Below are positions 12,402 to 18,926 of a stretch of 21,295 nucleotides of DNA, in pieces. The stretch is from a virus. Position 1 is the first letter of the stretch, and each line of letters starts with the position of its first letter. Made by a program: the position numbers and the translations under genes. Under the pieces are notes generated by a model. The model did no database searches. It saw only the letters and a list, made by a program, of their open reading frames with translations, and was not told the DNA's origin. The stretch lies in IMG/VR virus record IMGVR_UViG_3300036861_000835, positions 1-21,295 of that record; one strand, 5' to 3'.

Positions 12402-14078
12402 TCACGCTGCCAACTTTTGCAGATTCCAGTCCGACTTGTACGGGATCGACTGACAGCCGCAGTTGGAAGTTAAAATATTTTCTGCTATTAAAAGGCCACT
12501 CGTGGATTCGAGATCGTAGACATGCCCGAGGTAATAAAAATCCCGGACCTCGACCACGTCGTCGAGCGCTATCGCTCCGGGGCATCGATCAAGCAGCTCG
12601 CTGGCGAGCTCGGCGTTGCGCGCGGCACTCTCACTAAACGGCTCCGCGATCGCGAGATTCCCGTCAGAGATATTGCCGCAGCCGGACGTGTCGTATGGTC
12701 GGAACTCAAGCGCGACCGGAGAGCGGTCGAAGCGCAGTGCGGATCCGCCTGGGGCTCCTGTCGGGGATCCACCGTATCGGCGGCGCGGATGCAGGCTCGG
12801 GCCGAAGCTCGTGAGATCGCGCTGTTTCACCCCGGCTACTTTGAGGACGAAATCGACGCCGAGCTGCAAGAGGCCGGCTGCTTCACCCGCCGGATGTACC
12901 CGGTCGGACCGTACAGCGTGAATCTCGCCTTTCATGTTGACCGCGTCGCCGTGGAAGTTTCCGCCAACTTTAACTACCGGCACCGTAAGGCTCTCGACCG
13001 CGACCGCGTCGAATACATTCTCGATCAGCGATGGGCGGTCCTGTTTATTTTTCATTCCAAAAACAAAGCCGTCCTTCCGCACCGCATGACTGAGGAGGCG
13101 ATCGCCTTTCTGGAGGCGGTGCGCGAAGATCAATCCATGCTCGGTCATTACGGGATGGTTTGGAGTGACGGCGAGCTTGTAGCCTCGGCGGCTCGTGATC
13201 TCCCGCGCCGGCCCCGCGTAGAAGGCTTTTGATCCGCCGATAAATTCCCCGCTAACTTCCGCTCCGGGCAAAAAGCAGTTGACGGTATTGCACGCGCTCC
13301 CGTTCGGATCGCGCGGAAACATGAGCTGCTCGGCCGGGCACGTGCGCGACGCCGGCAGATCGAACGGCTCGTCGATCTCGCGCACCTGGCCGTTGATCGC
13401 GCGGTGATTCAAGCGTGAGACGCCCGACCATAGCCACTGCTTCTTGAGGCCGGCGACGACCTTGGCCGCCTCTTCCTGGCGCGCCTGGGTCGCGAGCGAG
13501 AGCACGCGCCCGGTCTCGGTCCGCGTGATAATCTCCGCCCGGTTGGCGATTGTCCCGAACGTCGCCGGGTCGTCGAGCGTCGCCTCGATTTCCTTCAGCG
13601 CCTCGAACGGCGTCTTGGCGCCGTTCGCCGCAAGCAGAATCTCGCGCTTGATTTCTTCCCGCGCGTCGAGGCTGAGGCGCGTAATCAGGTCGACGGTCGC
13701 GACGCGCGACGCCTGCAAGACGGAGAGCGACGGCTCGGGAAACCGCACGTCGATGCCGGCGGCGCGGAGCGGATCGTCCACCTTGTCGATGCCGATCTCG
13801 AAGCCGCGGCGGACGAGCTCGCGCGAGTCGATGGAATATTTTTGCGCCCAGTCGTCGGCGAGCCGGTCGACGGACATTAAAAGTTTCGGCAGGCGCATGG
13901 CGTCGAAGCCCTCGGCCTTGATGATTTGAGCGAGGATCTCCTGCCGCCAGGCGGCGAGGGAATCCAGCGCGGCGCGCTGCGCGGCTTTGTCCAGCGCGGC
14001 GATCCGCGCCATGATCGCGCGCGTCGCGGCGAGCGGGTCTTCAGCGGCCTCGCGGGCTATGTGCAAAAAAGGGCTCAT
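12402..14078 (-). CDS. MuF-type minor head protein interrupted by an intein
   Basis: The 558-residue precursor starts at an ATG overlapping the portal stop (ATGA). The N-extein (267 residues) has helices at residues 1-180 and then the MuF domain: RAEIITRTETGRV, KKQWLWSGVSRLNHRAINGQ, and LMFPRDPNGSACNTVN. The C-extein is only 19 residues, starting CGCQSIPYKSDW. Joining NTVN to CGC rebuilds the conserved asparagine-cysteine-x-cysteine end of MuF domains, giving a 286-residue mature protein. MuF proteins attach near the portal inside the head. The gene follows the portal gene, as in Mu-like and SPP1-like phages. Without splicing the conserved end would be split, so splicing is probably needed for function. 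Confidence 0.88.
   Translation of the reverse strand: MSPFLHIAREAAEDPLAATRAIMARIAALDKAAQRAALDSLAAWRQEILAQIIKAEGFDAMRLPKLLMSVDRLADDWAQKYSIDSRELVRRGFEIGIDKVDDPLRAAGIDVRFPEPSLSVLQASRVATVDLITRLSLDAREEIKREILLAANGAKTPFEALKEIEATLDDPATFGTIANRAEIITRTETGRVLSLATQARQEEAAKVVAGLKKQWLWSGVSRLNHRAINGQVREIDEPFDLPASRTCPAEQLMFPRDPNGSACNTVNCFLPGAEVSGEFIGGSKAFYAGPAREITSRRGYKLAVTPNHPVMTEHGLIFAHRLQKGDRLLSHAVRKDGFVFGMKNKQDRPSLIENVFDAVAVESLTVPVVKVGGNFHGDAVNMKGEIHAVRSDRVHPAGEAAGLLQLGVDFVLKVAGVKQRDLTSFGPSLHPRRRYGGSPTGAPGGSALRFDRSPVALEFRPYDTSGCGNISDGNLAIAEPFSESAARNAELASELLDRCPGAIALDDVVEVRDFYYLGHVYDLESTSGLLIAENILTSNCGCQSIPYKSDWNLQKLAA
12463..12491 (+). promoter_or_regulatory. Candidate sigma-70-like promoter for the antisense gene
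   Basis: TTGGAA (12463-12468) and TATTAA (12486-12491) are separated by exactly 17 bases, each matching four of six consensus bases. They lie in an AT-rich island that is unusual in this GC-rich window and coincides with the codons of the last residues of the intein. Transcription would begin near 12498, about 24 bases before the ATG at 12522. No strong ribosome site is visible. This is a pattern match only. Confidence 0.4.
12522..13232 (+). CDS. Antisense HTH plus Vsr-like nuclease, candidate homing endonuclease nested in the intein
   Basis: A 236-residue protein on the opposite strand, wholly within the intein. Residues about 11-50 form a helix-turn-helix (VVERYRSGASIKQLAGELG, then ARGTLTKRLRDREIPVRD), as used for DNA contact. 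Residues about 94-200 match the Vsr/EDxHD-like PD-(D/E)XK pattern: an acidic helix (FEDEIDAELQEAG), VGPYSVNLAFHVD, then VAVEVSANFNYRHR (E145, H154) and a helix with RDRVEYILDQRWAVLFIF. The position usually occupied by Asp in 'xVDxA' is Asn134, so activity is uncertain. The frame is codon-on-codon antisense, where long open frames are common by chance; the call rests on the two domains, not on length. Confidence 0.72.
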   Translation: MPEVIKIPDLDHVVERYRSGASIKQLAGELGVARGTLTKRLRDREIPVRDIAAAGRVVWSELKRDRRAVEAQCGSAWGSCRGSTVSAARMQARAEAREIALFHPGYFEDEIDAELQEAGCFTRRMYPVGPYSVNLAFHVDRVAVEVSANFNYRHRKALDRDRVEYILDQRWAVLFIFHSKNKAVLPHRMTEEAIAFLEAVREDQSMLGHYGMVWSDGELVASAARDLPRRPRVEGF

Positions 14079-15517
14079 GCGTAGGCGCGCCTCACGCGCG
14101 TCAGTCCTTCCCGGCTGTAGTCTTTCGTGACGTTCGGTTCGGGCTCGGTCTCCTCGGCGTCTGCCGGCTCGACCTCCATGCCGAGCGCCGTCGCCGCGTT
14201 GGCGAAGACGTTGGCGGCGGTCTCTTTCGTGATCCACTGCTGCGTCTCGGCGACCATCAAAGAGCTCGTGATCTGCGTGAGCGCGGCGGCCAGCTTGACA
14301 AGGTCCTTGGGCGACAATTCCGGCGCGGTCACGGCGAACGCGGCGACGGTAGGAATCGGCGGGCCGTCTTTTTGCGCGACCTCCACCTTCAGCTCACCTT
14401 TCTCGATTTTCTTTCGGAGCTGATAGCGGATCATCTGGCGGATCATGTCTTTCACGATCGCCTGCGCCATCGTGAGCGCCTTGAGCGTCGCAGTGTCCAG
14501 CTCGCCCGCGGCGGCGCGGTTCACGTCGCCGCTCTCGGCGAACCACGTCGGCGGCAGCGAGTGGCCGGCGAGAATATGATTTTTCACCAGCCGGGCGTCG
14601 GTCGTGGCGTCGTCGGCGCTGAGCGACGGCGCGACCGCGACGCGCTTTACTTTTTCGTTGTGGATAAACTCCATGCCACGCTTCGGCGCGGGCATATTGG
14701 CTTTGATCACGTCGATCTCTTCCTGCGTCTTGCCCTCGATCGTCGTGTCCCAAATAAACGCGTTGATGAGACTCCGCATGTCGAGGCGGTCGAAGAGAAA
14801 CTGCTCATAGCCGTCGAGGCTGTCGGCGCTGGCCAACAGCTCGGAGCGCCCGCGCGAAGCGTTGGAGACCTCGTTGACGGTGAAATAAAAGCACTCGCCG
14901 TCGGTGAAGCTCTCGCGGAGCGCCTGGCCCGCGGCGCTCGCCAGCTCGTCCTCCGAGTCGTAGATGATTTTGTAGCGTTTGCCCTTTTTGTTGCCGCGCG
15001 ATTTCAGAGCCACGCCGATCCGGACCTCGCAGTTTTCCGGGTCGGTGACGACTTCCTTGATCGACGCCGGATCGACGTAGCCGAGCCGGACCTTGCCGGC
15101 GAACTCGGTCGTAAACGCCGGATAGCACTGCTCGCCGAAGCCGAAGAGCTGGCGGATTTTTTTCGGCAGCTTCTGCTCAAAGTTGTTGACGGGGTCGTAC
15201 CAGAAGTCATGAATCGCGGCGTCGACTTTTTCGTCTTCGCACGTCCAGCCGATCCCCTCGCCCGCGAGAAAGTCGCGGAACTTCCCGACGATCGCGCGCG
15301 CCATCGGATTGGTCTCCATCAGCCAGTAGGCGATCTCGATCATGCGTTCCTGGCTGAGCGGCGTGAGGTCGCGGTCGAGCTGCTGTGAGATCGGCCGAAA
15401 GCCCTCGCCCGGATCGCGAAACGCGCCGATAGAAGGGATCGCCGCCTCGCGCGCCATCAGGCGCTTCGGCGCTTCGCCGTTCTCCGGCACCTGAACGCCC
15501 ATGTACGCCCGGCTCAT
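14075..15517 (-). CDS. Portal protein
   Basis: A 480-residue protein whose ATG overlaps the terminase stop (ATGA); the open frame extends further upstream only as a shadow of the terminase gene. It begins with a disordered part, then SQERMIEIAYWLMETNPMAR, the helical start common to portals. A beta-rich wing follows (RLGYVDPASIKEVVTDPENC), then SNASRGRSELLASADSLDGY, a portal hallmark, and a stem/crown region with LPPTWFAESGDVNRAAAGEL. The C-terminal region is helical and ends acidic (PADAEETEPEPN). Twelve copies form the DNA channel. The neighbours, large terminase and MuF, are the expected ones. Confidence 0.87.
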   Translation of the reverse strand: MSRAYMGVQVPENGEAPKRLMAREAAIPSIGAFRDPGEGFRPISQQLDRDLTPLSQERMIEIAYWLMETNPMARAIVGKFRDFLAGEGIGWTCEDEKVDAAIHDFWYDPVNNFEQKLPKKIRQLFGFGEQCYPAFTTEFAGKVRLGYVDPASIKEVVTDPENCEVRIGVALKSRGNKKGKRYKIIYDSEDELASAAGQALRESFTDGECFYFTVNEVSNASRGRSELLASADSLDGYEQFLFDRLDMRSLINAFIWDTTIEGKTQEEIDVIKANMPAPKRGMEFIHNEKVKRVAVAPSLSADDATTDARLVKNHILAGHSLPPTWFAESGDVNRAAAGELDTATLKALTMAQAIVKDMIRQMIRYQLRKKIEKGELKVEVAQKDGPPIPTVAAFAVTAPELSPKDLVKLAAALTQITSSLMVAETQQWITKETAANVFANAATALGMEVEPADAEETEPEPNVTKDYSREGLTRVRRAYA

Positions 15518-16974
15518 TGCAGCCTCCCGCCGATCGCCTGCCCTGAGCCTCGTCGAAGGGCCTCGCGCATCGACACCGGCCGGCGCTCGCCGAAAATGAG
15601 CGACTGCCGTGCCGTGCCCGCCGCGTGCGGCGGCTGCATTTCGCGCGACGTCTCCGCCGCCTCGACGCCCGGATTGCTGCCCGCCATCTCGGCGAGCGCC
15701 TTGGCCCACATGCGGTCGCTGTGGCCCTGCTCGGTGCGCTCGGCGTCGAAGCGGACGTTGCCCGCCGCCGTCGTCACTTTGCGCACGGCGTGAAAATCGT
15801 CGCGGACCTCGGCGCTCTTCGGGATGCGCATGACCCGATCTTCCATGTTGCGCTTCACACGAAAGGCGAGATCCTGCTTGACGAGCGCGTTCATCAAAAC
15901 GCCCTCGACGCGGTGCGCGCCGTAGCGGCGCTTGGCGTCCTCGACCGGCTTTTCGCCCATGCCGGTTTGATCCATGCAAATGCGCCGCACGGCGTAGCTC
16001 CGCACGATGCGGTCCAGCTCGGCGTCCTGCGCGGCGAAAGACGCGCCCTTGAGCGTAGACACTTCGCGCGTCCACATGACGTCGCCGATTTTCTCGTCGA
16101 CCCATGCGACCCAGAGATCGCGGCGCCGCGCGATGTCGTTGCCGACATAAACCGGCCCGCCGGCATATTTCGCCGGATCGCCCGCGGCGGTGTCCTCGCA
16201 TGTAGCGATAAGGTCGTAGGTGAGAAACGCGGTCGCCTCGTCCGACGCGGTGCAGCCGTACTCTTGCCCGAAGTTGTCCCGGCTGAGGCGCCGGCAGCGA
16301 TCGATGAATTTCTGCTTTTCTTCGTCGGTCGCCGGCCGCTTGAGAATCTTGTCGACCAGGCCGTCGGCGACCGCCCGAAAAATATCGGTCTTGTGGATCG
16401 ACCAGTCGGACTTTTCCCCGCGCGCGATTATCTGCCACTCTTCGTCCAGCAGGCGGTAAAAGAGACACGCCTTGCCGTTGTGGGTCGAGAGCACCCTCAA
16501 GGGAAATCCCCAGGTGACGGCCGGCGACGCCGCGGCCCAGAGCGCCTCCTGGTCGTCGTGGTGCGCGAATTCGTCGAGCACTACCTTGCCGCCCTTGGAC
16601 CGAAAGGCCCTGGGGTTCGACCGCAGCGCGTTGACGCGCTTGCCGCTCTCGAACTCGACGACGAATGCCTTGATATCGTTTTTGGAGTCGATCACGACCT
16701 CGCCCAGGCTCCGCGCGACCACGTCGAAGATTTTCGCCCACTGCTCGACGTAGAGAATGTATTCGCGCGCGGCGCTCTCGTCGGCCGAGGAAAACCAAAC
16801 GTCCCACAGTCCCATCACCGCGTCGCGCGTATCCTCGTAGCTCTGCGCATAGGTGGCGCCGATGCGGCGGGACTTGTCCCAGATCTTTTGCAGCGACTGG
16901 TCTTGCAGCCAGAGGCCCTGGTAGCCGAGGAAATATTTTCCCCGCTCGGCGACTTCTACGTTGGCGTCGATCAT
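15514..16974 (-). CDS. Terminase large subunit (Mu gp28-like)
   Basis: A 486-residue motor protein for packaging DNA through the portal. The ATG at 16974 is preceded by AAGGAG at close spacing, at the edge of an intergenic repeat; longer readings run through that repeat. The ATPase has a Walker A-like KSRRIGATYA (34-43), Walker B KVVLDE (130-135) and a coupling motif LSTHN (162-166). The RNase-H-like nuclease shows candidate acidic residues D280 (VGNDIA), D335 (ICMDQTG) and D420 (GHSDRMW). The last residues (EALRRGSGQAIGG) are translated from a chromosomal-type repeat at 15540-15561, so the C-terminus seems to have been extended or altered by repeat DNA. Confidence 0.9.
   Translation of the reverse strand: MIDANVEVAERGKYFLGYQGLWLQDQSLQKIWDKSRRIGATYAQSYEDTRDAVMGLWDVWFSSADESAAREYILYVEQWAKIFDVVARSLGEVVIDSKNDIKAFVVEFESGKRVNALRSNPRAFRSKGGKVVLDEFAHHDDQEALWAAASPAVTWGFPLRVLSTHNGKACLFYRLLDEEWQIIARGEKSDWSIHKTDIFRAVADGLVDKILKRPATDEEKQKFIDRCRRLSRDNFGQEYGCTASDEATAFLTYDLIATCEDTAAGDPAKYAGGPVYVGNDIARRRDLWVAWVDEKIGDVMWTREVSTLKGASFAAQDAELDRIVRSYAVRRICMDQTGMGEKPVEDAKRRYGAHRVEGVLMNALVKQDLAFRVKRNMEDRVMRIPKSAEVRDDFHAVRKVTTAAGNVRFDAERTEQGHSDRMWAKALAEMAGSNPGVEAAETSREMQPPHAAGTARQSLIFGERRPVSMREALRRGSGQAIGGRLQ
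15540..15561. repeat. Interspersed repeat with CCTGAGCC..GTCGAAGG core (copy 2, in the terminase 3' end)
   Basis: The sequence GCCCTGAGCCTCGTCGAAGG belongs to the same family as 8030-8055 and is an imperfect palindrome. It lies inside the coding sequence of the terminase, about eight codons before its stop. Confidence 0.7.
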
Positions 16975-16980
16975 TTGCTC

Positions 16981-17072
16981 CTTGGCGCCCTTTGCCTTGG
17001 CGTGCTTGGCGGCTTGGCGCGAGACAATCCGCTCCGAAGAGTTTCTCCCGCAAAGGCGCAAAGTCCGCAAAG
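16981..17072. repeat. Inverted repeat of the CTTGGCG/GCAAAG family (copy 2)
   Basis: The left part (CTTGGCGCCCTTTGCCTTGG and repeats of CTTGGCG) and right part (CGCAAAGGCGCAAAGTCCGC) flank GAGACAATCCGCTC. The complement of that centre (GGATTGTCTCGCGCCAAG) recurs in the copy at 17688-17764. It fills the gap between the gp27-like and terminase genes and runs up to the terminase ribosome site. Confidence 0.75.
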
Positions 17073-17077
17073 CTTCA

Positions 17078-17668
17078 TCATTTGCTGAGACCTAAAATCT
17101 GGTCGACCATCGCGACGACCTTCTCCGGTTTGGCGCCAGCCGCGACCGCGCTCTTCACTCTCTCCGCGCTCGCCTTCACCTTTTCCAAAGCTCGTTTTTT
17201 CAGCTCCAAACTTTCCTCCAGCACCTTGACCTTCTTCCCGTCGTTGGCGGTCCGCTCGGTCAAAATTTTGTTCCGCTCCTTCTGGACGCCGAGACGGCCC
17301 TCGGCCAGGACCAGGTCATAGAGCGCGAGAGGATCTTGATTCTGAGCCGCCGCCATGCCGTTGAACAAAAGAGTCTTAAGCATCTCGCTCGTGACTTCAT
17401 CGATCGGCTTTCCCTTCGCGCCCTCGAGCGAGTCCTTGACCATCGCAAAAAGCCGCTCGGTCTCGGCCAGCGTCCGCCGGACCGGGAACCAGCGGTTGGC
17501 GTGATAGCGCTGCAAGGAGCTGACGGGGAGCTTTTCCCCTGTCGCTTTGAGAAGCGCGGCGCAAACTTTTTCATAGGTCTCGTTGGCGCTAAGCCCGTCA
17601 TCGACGATCTTCTTCCCCGCCAACGAAAGTTTTTCGGCCGCGTAGTGTCGCTTCCGCTCAGCGGCCAC
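17078..17668 (-). CDS. gp27-like protein (DUF3486 type), probable small terminase
   Basis: A 196-residue helical protein. The GTG at 17668 is chosen because GGAG lies seven bases upstream; the overlapping ATG is in another frame. It has an N-terminal HTH-like part (KKIVDDGLSANETYEKVCAA, then PVSSLQRYHANRWF), followed by long coiled-coil helices (VLEESLELKKRALEKVKASA). This matches the DUF3486 / Mu gp27 pattern, thought to act with the large terminase in DNA recognition. It directly precedes the terminase gene, as in Mu-like phages. Confidence 0.72.
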   Translation of the reverse strand: MAAERKRHYAAEKLSLAGKKIVDDGLSANETYEKVCAALLKATGEKLPVSSLQRYHANRWFPVRRTLAETERLFAMVKDSLEGAKGKPIDEVTSEMLKTLLFNGMAAAQNQDPLALYDLVLAEGRLGVQKERNKILTERTANDGKKVKVLEESLELKKRALEKVKASAERVKSAVAAGAKPEKVVAMVDQILGLSK

Positions 17669-17687
17669 ATCCCCACTCCGTTTTCAC

Positions 17688-17764
17688 CTTGGCGCCCTTT
17701 GTGCCTTTGCGCGAAAAAAGATTCGGGCCGGATTGTCTCGCGCCAAGACGCCAAGCTCGCAAAG
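17688..17764. repeat. Inverted repeat of the CTTGGCG/CGCAAAG family (copy 3)
   Basis: Left arm CTTGGCGCCCTTTGTGCCTT and right arm CGCGCCAAGACGCCAAGCTC plus GCAAAG are imperfect inverted repeats around AAAAAAGATTCGGGCCGGAT. The centre and right arm match the complement of 16981-17072. It fills the gap between the winged-helix and gp27-like genes. Confidence 0.78.
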
Positions 17765-17770
17765 TTAAAA

Positions 17771-18085
17771 TCATCGGATGCCTTTGATAATTTCGTCGCC
17801 CTCTAGAACCCGGACGCCCTTGGCCGTGATTCTGTATTTGTAGACGTAGGGCGGCGTCTTCCCGAGCTTCACCATGTCGATGCAGCCGATCTCGTTGTCG
17901 AAGAGATAAATGCAGTAGTCCTTCAGATCCTCGGTCGACAGGTCGTAGCCCTGCACGGACATCAGCTCCTGGAGCATCAAGTGGTTGAGATAGCCGCCGC
18001 TCTCGGTCAGCGCGGCCTTCCGCGCCTCGTGGAGGATCTCTAGGATCATCCGGCGGATCTCTCTACTGAGATATTTTTTGTCCAT
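17771..18085 (-). CDS. Winged-helix phage protein (Mu gp26-like, VpaChn25_0724 type)
   Basis: A 104-residue protein whose start lies inside the last 23 bases of the upstream gene. It has the layout of a winged helix: REIRRMILEILHEARKA, a recognition-like pair of helices (LMLQELMSVQGYDLSTEDLK), and a wing with a basic strand (YVYKYRITAKGVRVLEGDE). This is the pattern of the small protein between gp25 and gp27 in Mu-like phages, whose exact role is unknown. It may bind DNA. Context supports the match. Confidence 0.7.
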   Translation of the reverse strand: MDKKYLSREIRRMILEILHEARKAALTESGGYLNHLMLQELMSVQGYDLSTEDLKDYCIYLFDNEIGCIDMVKLGKTPPYVYKYRITAKGVRVLEGDEIIKGIR

Positions 18086-18518
18086 CGATGATCAGCTTCC
18101 TGATGTCGCTGAAGCCGGTAGCCATCTGCGACTGAACGTCCTGGACCTCGCGGCTGACGCCCTCGACGCGCGAGACGAGAATGCGGTCGTTGATGAGGCA
18201 CTCGGCGACCGTCTGCTCCATCCGGCTTTCACGCCCGGCGATCGATTCCATGGCGTCGGATATTTTTGTCAGCGCCTCCGCCTGCTTTTGCTGCGAGACG
18301 ACGAACTTGAAAACGAGGTCGCGCGGCACGTAGTAGAGAAAGATGCCGATTAGGACCGCCGCCGGCCCCCACTTGCGGATCTCCTCCACCATCCAGTCGG
18401 GCACGCCGAGCACGTCGGCGCCCGCCGCCACGCCCGCCGCCACGCCGCCGACGGCGATCGCCGCCGGCAGATATCTTTTGATCGTGGCGCCGCCGGCTAT
18501 TTTTTCCGGTTCGGTCAT
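18063..18518 (-). CDS. Membrane protein with coiled coil (gp25/DUF2730 position; possible lysis role)
   Basis: A 151-residue protein. It has two hydrophobic segments (LPAAIAVGGVAAGVAAGADV at about 17-36 and WGPAAVLIGIFLYYV at about 50-64) and then a coiled coil (residues 70-145, QQKQAEALTKISDAMESIAG). In Mu-like order this is the gp25 (DUF2730) place. Its topology would also suit an inner-membrane lysis protein such as a holin or spanin partner of the lipoprotein upstream. The sequence does not decide between these. Confidence 0.6.
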   Translation of the reverse strand: MTEPEKIAGGATIKRYLPAAIAVGGVAAGVAAGADVLGVPDWMVEEIRKWGPAAVLIGIFLYYVPRDLVFKFVVSQQKQAEALTKISDAMESIAGRESRMEQTVAECLINDRILVSRVEGVSREVQDVQSQMATGFSDIRKLIIDGQKISQ

Positions 18519-18527
18519 TGGGCCTCG

Positions 18528-18926
18528 CTACTTCGTCCCCGACTCCGACGGGATGATCACGATTACCTGCTTGGCGGTGGGAGCTGGCGGCGCGACGACG
18601 ACGATCGGCGTAGCGCCGCAGGCGATGTTCGAATACTGGGAGTTGCCGCCGGTGTTGTAGGCGCGGAGCCGATAGCAAAAGCCCGTGCCGTCGGCGAGGC
18701 CGACGTCGTCGTAGGTCGTGGCGTTCGCCGGCGGCGCGGCGACCTGGCTCCAGTTGGTCGACGTCTGCGTGCACGAGCCGGAGACCGTGACCGTGCAGCG
18801 CTCGACCTTGAAGCCGTCCTCGTTCGTCGAGTTGTCGATCCACTGGAGCTGGAGCTGCGCGGCCTCGGCGGAAGCGCCGATGGCCAGAGCGGCAACGACG
18901 GCAATCAGAACTAAAAATCGTTTCAT
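18528..18926 (-). CDS. Secreted single-domain fibronectin-III protein
   Basis: A 132-residue protein; its ATG overlaps the endolysin/lipoprotein stop (ATGA) and AAGGGG lies just upstream. Residues 1-22 (MKRFLVLIAVVAALAIGASA) are a Sec signal peptide. The mature part is one FnIII-type domain: LQLQWIDNSTNEDGFKVERC, then ATTYDDVGLADGTGFCYRLR and AYNTGGNSQYSNIACGAT, with three pattern tryptophan/tyrosine positions of that fold and possible disulphides. Its C-terminus is proline/valine-rich. FnIII domains are common on phage particles, but an exported version within a lysis cassette is odd; binding to the cell surface is possible. Confidence 0.7.
   Translation of the reverse strand: MKRFLVLIAVVAALAIGASAEAAQLQLQWIDNSTNEDGFKVERCTVTVSGSCTQTSTNWSQVAAPPANATTYDDVGLADGTGFCYRLRAYNTGGNSQYSNIACGATPIVVVAPPAPTAKQVIVIIPSESGTK

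Larger units (their letters stand above)
12462..13277 (-). mobile_element. Intein in the MuF protein (272 residues)
   Basis: Residue 1 is the nucleophile Cys (CFLPGAEVSG, block A). Block B is YKLAVTPNHPV with T38 and H41 in the TxxH pattern. Block F/G is GHVYDLESTSGLLIAENILT followed by S271 and the terminal N272; the +1 extein residue is Cys. The penultimate residue is Ser instead of the usual His. The middle (about 70-240) has no LAGLIDADG or HNH motif on the sense strand, but includes VGGNFHGDA and a C-terminal helix (ARNAELASELLDRCPG). It is therefore longer than a minimal intein of about 130-150 residues without encoding a sense-strand endonuclease. Residues 16-252 are overlapped by the plus-strand gene at 12522. 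Confidence 0.9.

Noticed and set aside
12462-13277. LAGLIDADG or HNH endonuclease on the sense strand of the intein
   Set aside because: No such motif is visible in residues 70-240; the sense middle region has other sequence.
14372-15388. A 338-codon plus-strand open frame opposite the portal gene
   Set aside because: Same shadow type, no recognisable fold, no ribosome site, and the portal on the other strand is certain.
15625-17088. A 487-codon plus-strand open frame opposite the terminase gene
   Set aside because: It is the codon-on-codon shadow of the terminase gene in GC-rich DNA, with low-complexity Arg/Ala/Val/Asp sequence and no domain pattern. It shows that antisense frame length is not evidence here; the gene at 12522 was accepted only for its motifs.
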